A stretch of 64,000 nucleotides of DNA from Acidimicrobiales bacterium (GTDB lineage Bacteria > Actinomycetota > Acidimicrobiia > Acidimicrobiales > Iamiaceae): NCBI GenBank assembly GCA_035630295.1, contig DASQKY010000042.1, forward strand, positions 1-64,000, read 5' to 3'. The notes under the pieces were generated by a model. The model searched no databases. It worked only from the letters and a program-made list of their open reading frames with translations, and had not been told where the DNA came from. Made by a program: the position numbers and the translations under genes. This document shows, piece by piece, positions 62,789-64,000 of the stretch (position 1 is the first letter of the stretch; every line of letters starts with the position of its first letter).

Positions 62789-63163
62789 GTGGTGGCGTGC
62801 GACGCTGGGCCCGTGCTCGAAGGACTGCGCCGCCGGCTGACCCGGACCAACGAGGAGCTGCACGCCGCCAGCCTCCAGACCCGCTTCGCCGACGAGACGT
62901 GCTCGGCCATCGGCGAGGTGACCGAGCGGGGGGTGGTGCGCATCCGGGGCGAGGTGGCCGGCCTCCAGGTGGTGCCCCGGGCCGGGGCGCCCTCGCTGGA
63001 GGTCACCGTGGACGATGGCACCGGCCGGGCCGTGGCCGTCTTCACCGGGCGCAAGCGGGTGGGCGGGCTCGACCCCGGCCGGCCGGTGCGGATCGAGGGG
63101 GTGGCCCGCCGGGAGCGGGGCCGCCTGGTGCTGCTCAACCCGGCTTACACGCTGCTGCCCTGA
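62789..63163 (+). CDS. Small OB-fold nucleic-acid-binding protein
   Basis: 124 residues from the GTG at 62789, which has GGGAGG ten bases upstream; a GTG at 62813 would shorten it. The fold is an OB-type beta barrel (CSAIGEVTERGVVRIRGEVAG, VTVDDGTGRAVAVFTGRKRV, RPVRIEGVARRERGRLVLLN) as in tRNA-anticodon-binding and RPA-like proteins. No catalytic domain. Next to trkA as in other actinobacteria. Confidence 0.85.
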   Translation: MVACDAGPVLEGLRRRLTRTNEELHAASLQTRFADETCSAIGEVTERGVVRIRGEVAGLQVVPRAGAPSLEVTVDDGTGRAVAVFTGRKRVGGLDPGRPVRIEGVARRERGRLVLLNPAYTLLP

Positions 63164-63191
63164 GGCCCGCCCCGGTGCCGGGGCGGGCGGG

Positions 63192-63911
63192 TCAGCTCTC
63201 GAGGCCGATGGCCGCCTCGTCCTCGGCCGCGTCGGGGTCGCGGACGCCCAGCAGCACCCGCACCACCTCGTCCTCCACCTCGGGCGTGGTCAGGACCAGG
63301 ACCTCGTCGCCCTCCCGCAGCACGGTGTCGCCCCGGGGGACGATCACGTGGGAGTCGCGCAGGACGGCCACCACGGTGCAGTCCCGGGGGAGGGGCAGCT
63401 CGGCCAGGTCCTGCCCCACGCTGGGTGAGGCGTCGGTCAGGGTGGCCTCGGACAGGCGGGCCCGCCCTCCCTCGAAGGACAGCAGGCGCACCAGGGTGCC
63501 GACCGAGACGGCCTCCTCGACCAGGGCGGTCAGCAGGTGGGGGGTCGACACCGACACGTCGACGCCCCACGCCTCGGTGAACATCCACTCGTTGCGGGGG
63601 TTGTTGACCCGGGCCACCACCCGGGGGACGGCGAACTCCTGCTTGGCCAGCAGGGAGATGACCAGGTTGTCCTCGTCGTCGCCGGTGACGGCGGCCACCA
63701 CGTCGGCCTGGCCGACCTCGGACTTGGCGAACTCGGTGACCTCGCAGGCGTCGGCCACCACCCAGGTGGCGCCCGGGGCCTCGTCCTGGGCCTCGGCGGT
63801 GGTGGCCCGGTCGCCGTCGACCTCCACGATGGTGACGGTGTGCCCGGCCTGGATCAGGTCCGAGGCGATGAAGGTGCCGACGTTGCCGCCGCCGGCGATC
63901 ACGATCTTCAT
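63192..63911 (-). CDS. trkA: TrkA family potassium uptake regulator
   Basis: 239 residues. N-terminal RCK Rossmann domain with the nucleotide-binding KIVIAGGGNVGTFIASDLI and C-terminal TrkA-C domain. It gates a K+ channel or TrkH/TrkG-type transporter in response to NAD(H) or ATP/ADP. Ends close to the edge of the window next to the tail of another leftward gene that may be the second TrkA paralogue, as in actinobacterial ceoB-ceoC. Confidence 0.93.
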   Translation of the reverse strand: MKIVIAGGGNVGTFIASDLIQAGHTVTIVEVDGDRATTAEAQDEAPGATWVVADACEVTEFAKSEVGQADVVAAVTGDDEDNLVISLLAKQEFAVPRVVARVNNPRNEWMFTEAWGVDVSVSTPHLLTALVEEAVSVGTLVRLLSFEGGRARLSEATLTDASPSVGQDLAELPLPRDCTVVAVLRDSHVIVPRGDTVLREGDEVLVLTTPEVEDEVVRVLLGVRDPDAAEDEAAIGLES

Positions 63912-63957
63912 GAGCAGGTGCCCTCTCGCAGCGGGGTGACGGGGGGGAGGCCGGCCA

Positions 63958-64000
63958 TCAGTGGCCGCCCTCGGACGGGGGGGTGGCCAGGCGCTGGTCG
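63958..64000 (-). CDS. C-terminal end of a leftward gene, cut by window edge
   Basis: Read on the - strand, the last 43 bases contain an open frame ending DQRLATPPSEGGH and a stop at 63958-63960, about 46 bases before the trkA start. The spacing and the usual pairing of two trkA genes suggest a TrkA paralogue, but only 13 residues are visible. Confidence 0.4.
   Translation of the reverse strand, partial: DQRLATPPSEGGH

Overview
The window is very GC-rich (well over 70% in most genes) and holds the chromosomal origin region of an actinobacterium. The order dnaN, dnaA, rpmH, rnpA, yidD, yidC, khpB(jag), rsmG, parA, parB, then on the other strand a cwlM-like gene, trxA, trxB, an anti-sigma factor, a sigM-like sigma factor, a protein kinase and a DUF6049 secreted protein, with the CCA-adding enzyme nearby, closely follows the order known around dnaA in Mycobacterium. 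Gene content and the absence of mycobacterial cell-wall genes make me think of a deeper actinobacterial lineage such as Acidimicrobiia (Iamia-like). That class assignment is an inference, not a demonstrated fact.

Layout. 1-6.5 kb: gyrB (cut at the left edge), a dciA-like gene, recF and dnaN, then a DnaA-box cluster (oriC) and dnaA, all transcribed leftward. 6.9-10.5 kb: rpmH, rnpA, yidD, yidC, khpB and rsmG as an overlapping rightward operon. 10.5-14.4 kb: about 3.9 kb with no credible gene, holding a parS-like site near the middle, a second one just before parA, and several tandem repeats. 14.4-16.2 kb: parA and parB. 16.4-26.4 kb: a leftward block of cell-envelope and redox genes. 26.5-38.8 kb: mixed single genes (deacetylase, degenerate PilT-like ATPase, CCA enzyme, FAD oxidase, TPP enzyme, class A PBP, panB). 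38.8-45.2 kb: a tightly packed leftward operon in which lysine-pathway genes (lysA, dapD, dapC) sit between a zinc-peptidase-like gene, a methyltransferase and a TauD-type dioxygenase. 45.2-45.7 kb: a low-GC, hairpin-rich stretch with an interrupted tRNA-Thr-like gene. 45.7-52.2 kb: a compact carrier-protein-based gene cluster (AMP ligase, two acyl carrier proteins, ketosynthase-III-like protein, amidohydrolase, N-acetyltransferase, phosphopantetheinyl transferase, and a protein joining a transposase-type HTH to an acyltransferase fold). 52.5-58.4 kb: DUF192 lipoprotein, then rpsF, ssb, rpsR, rplI and an intein-containing dnaB. 58.4-64 kb: ABC transporter, glutamyl-Q tRNA(Asp) synthetase, L,D-transpeptidase, OB-fold protein and a TrkA-type potassium regulator.

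How the parts fit. The first 16 kb is the replication and segregation control centre: DnaA boxes flank dnaA, and parS-like sites lie beside parAB. The 16-26 kb block is the envelope-control module that accompanies it in Mycobacterium (CwlM-like regulator, kinase, sigma and anti-sigma). The 45.7-52.2 kb cluster looks like a small biosynthetic system: the ligase can load an acyl group on the downstream carrier protein, the PPTase can activate both carriers, and the thiolase-fold and GNAT-type enzymes can transfer or modify the acyl chain. Its low-GC edges, the adjoining broken tRNA and the transposase-like domain suggest it was acquired horizontally. It is my best candidate for something undescribed, together with the interrupted tRNA.
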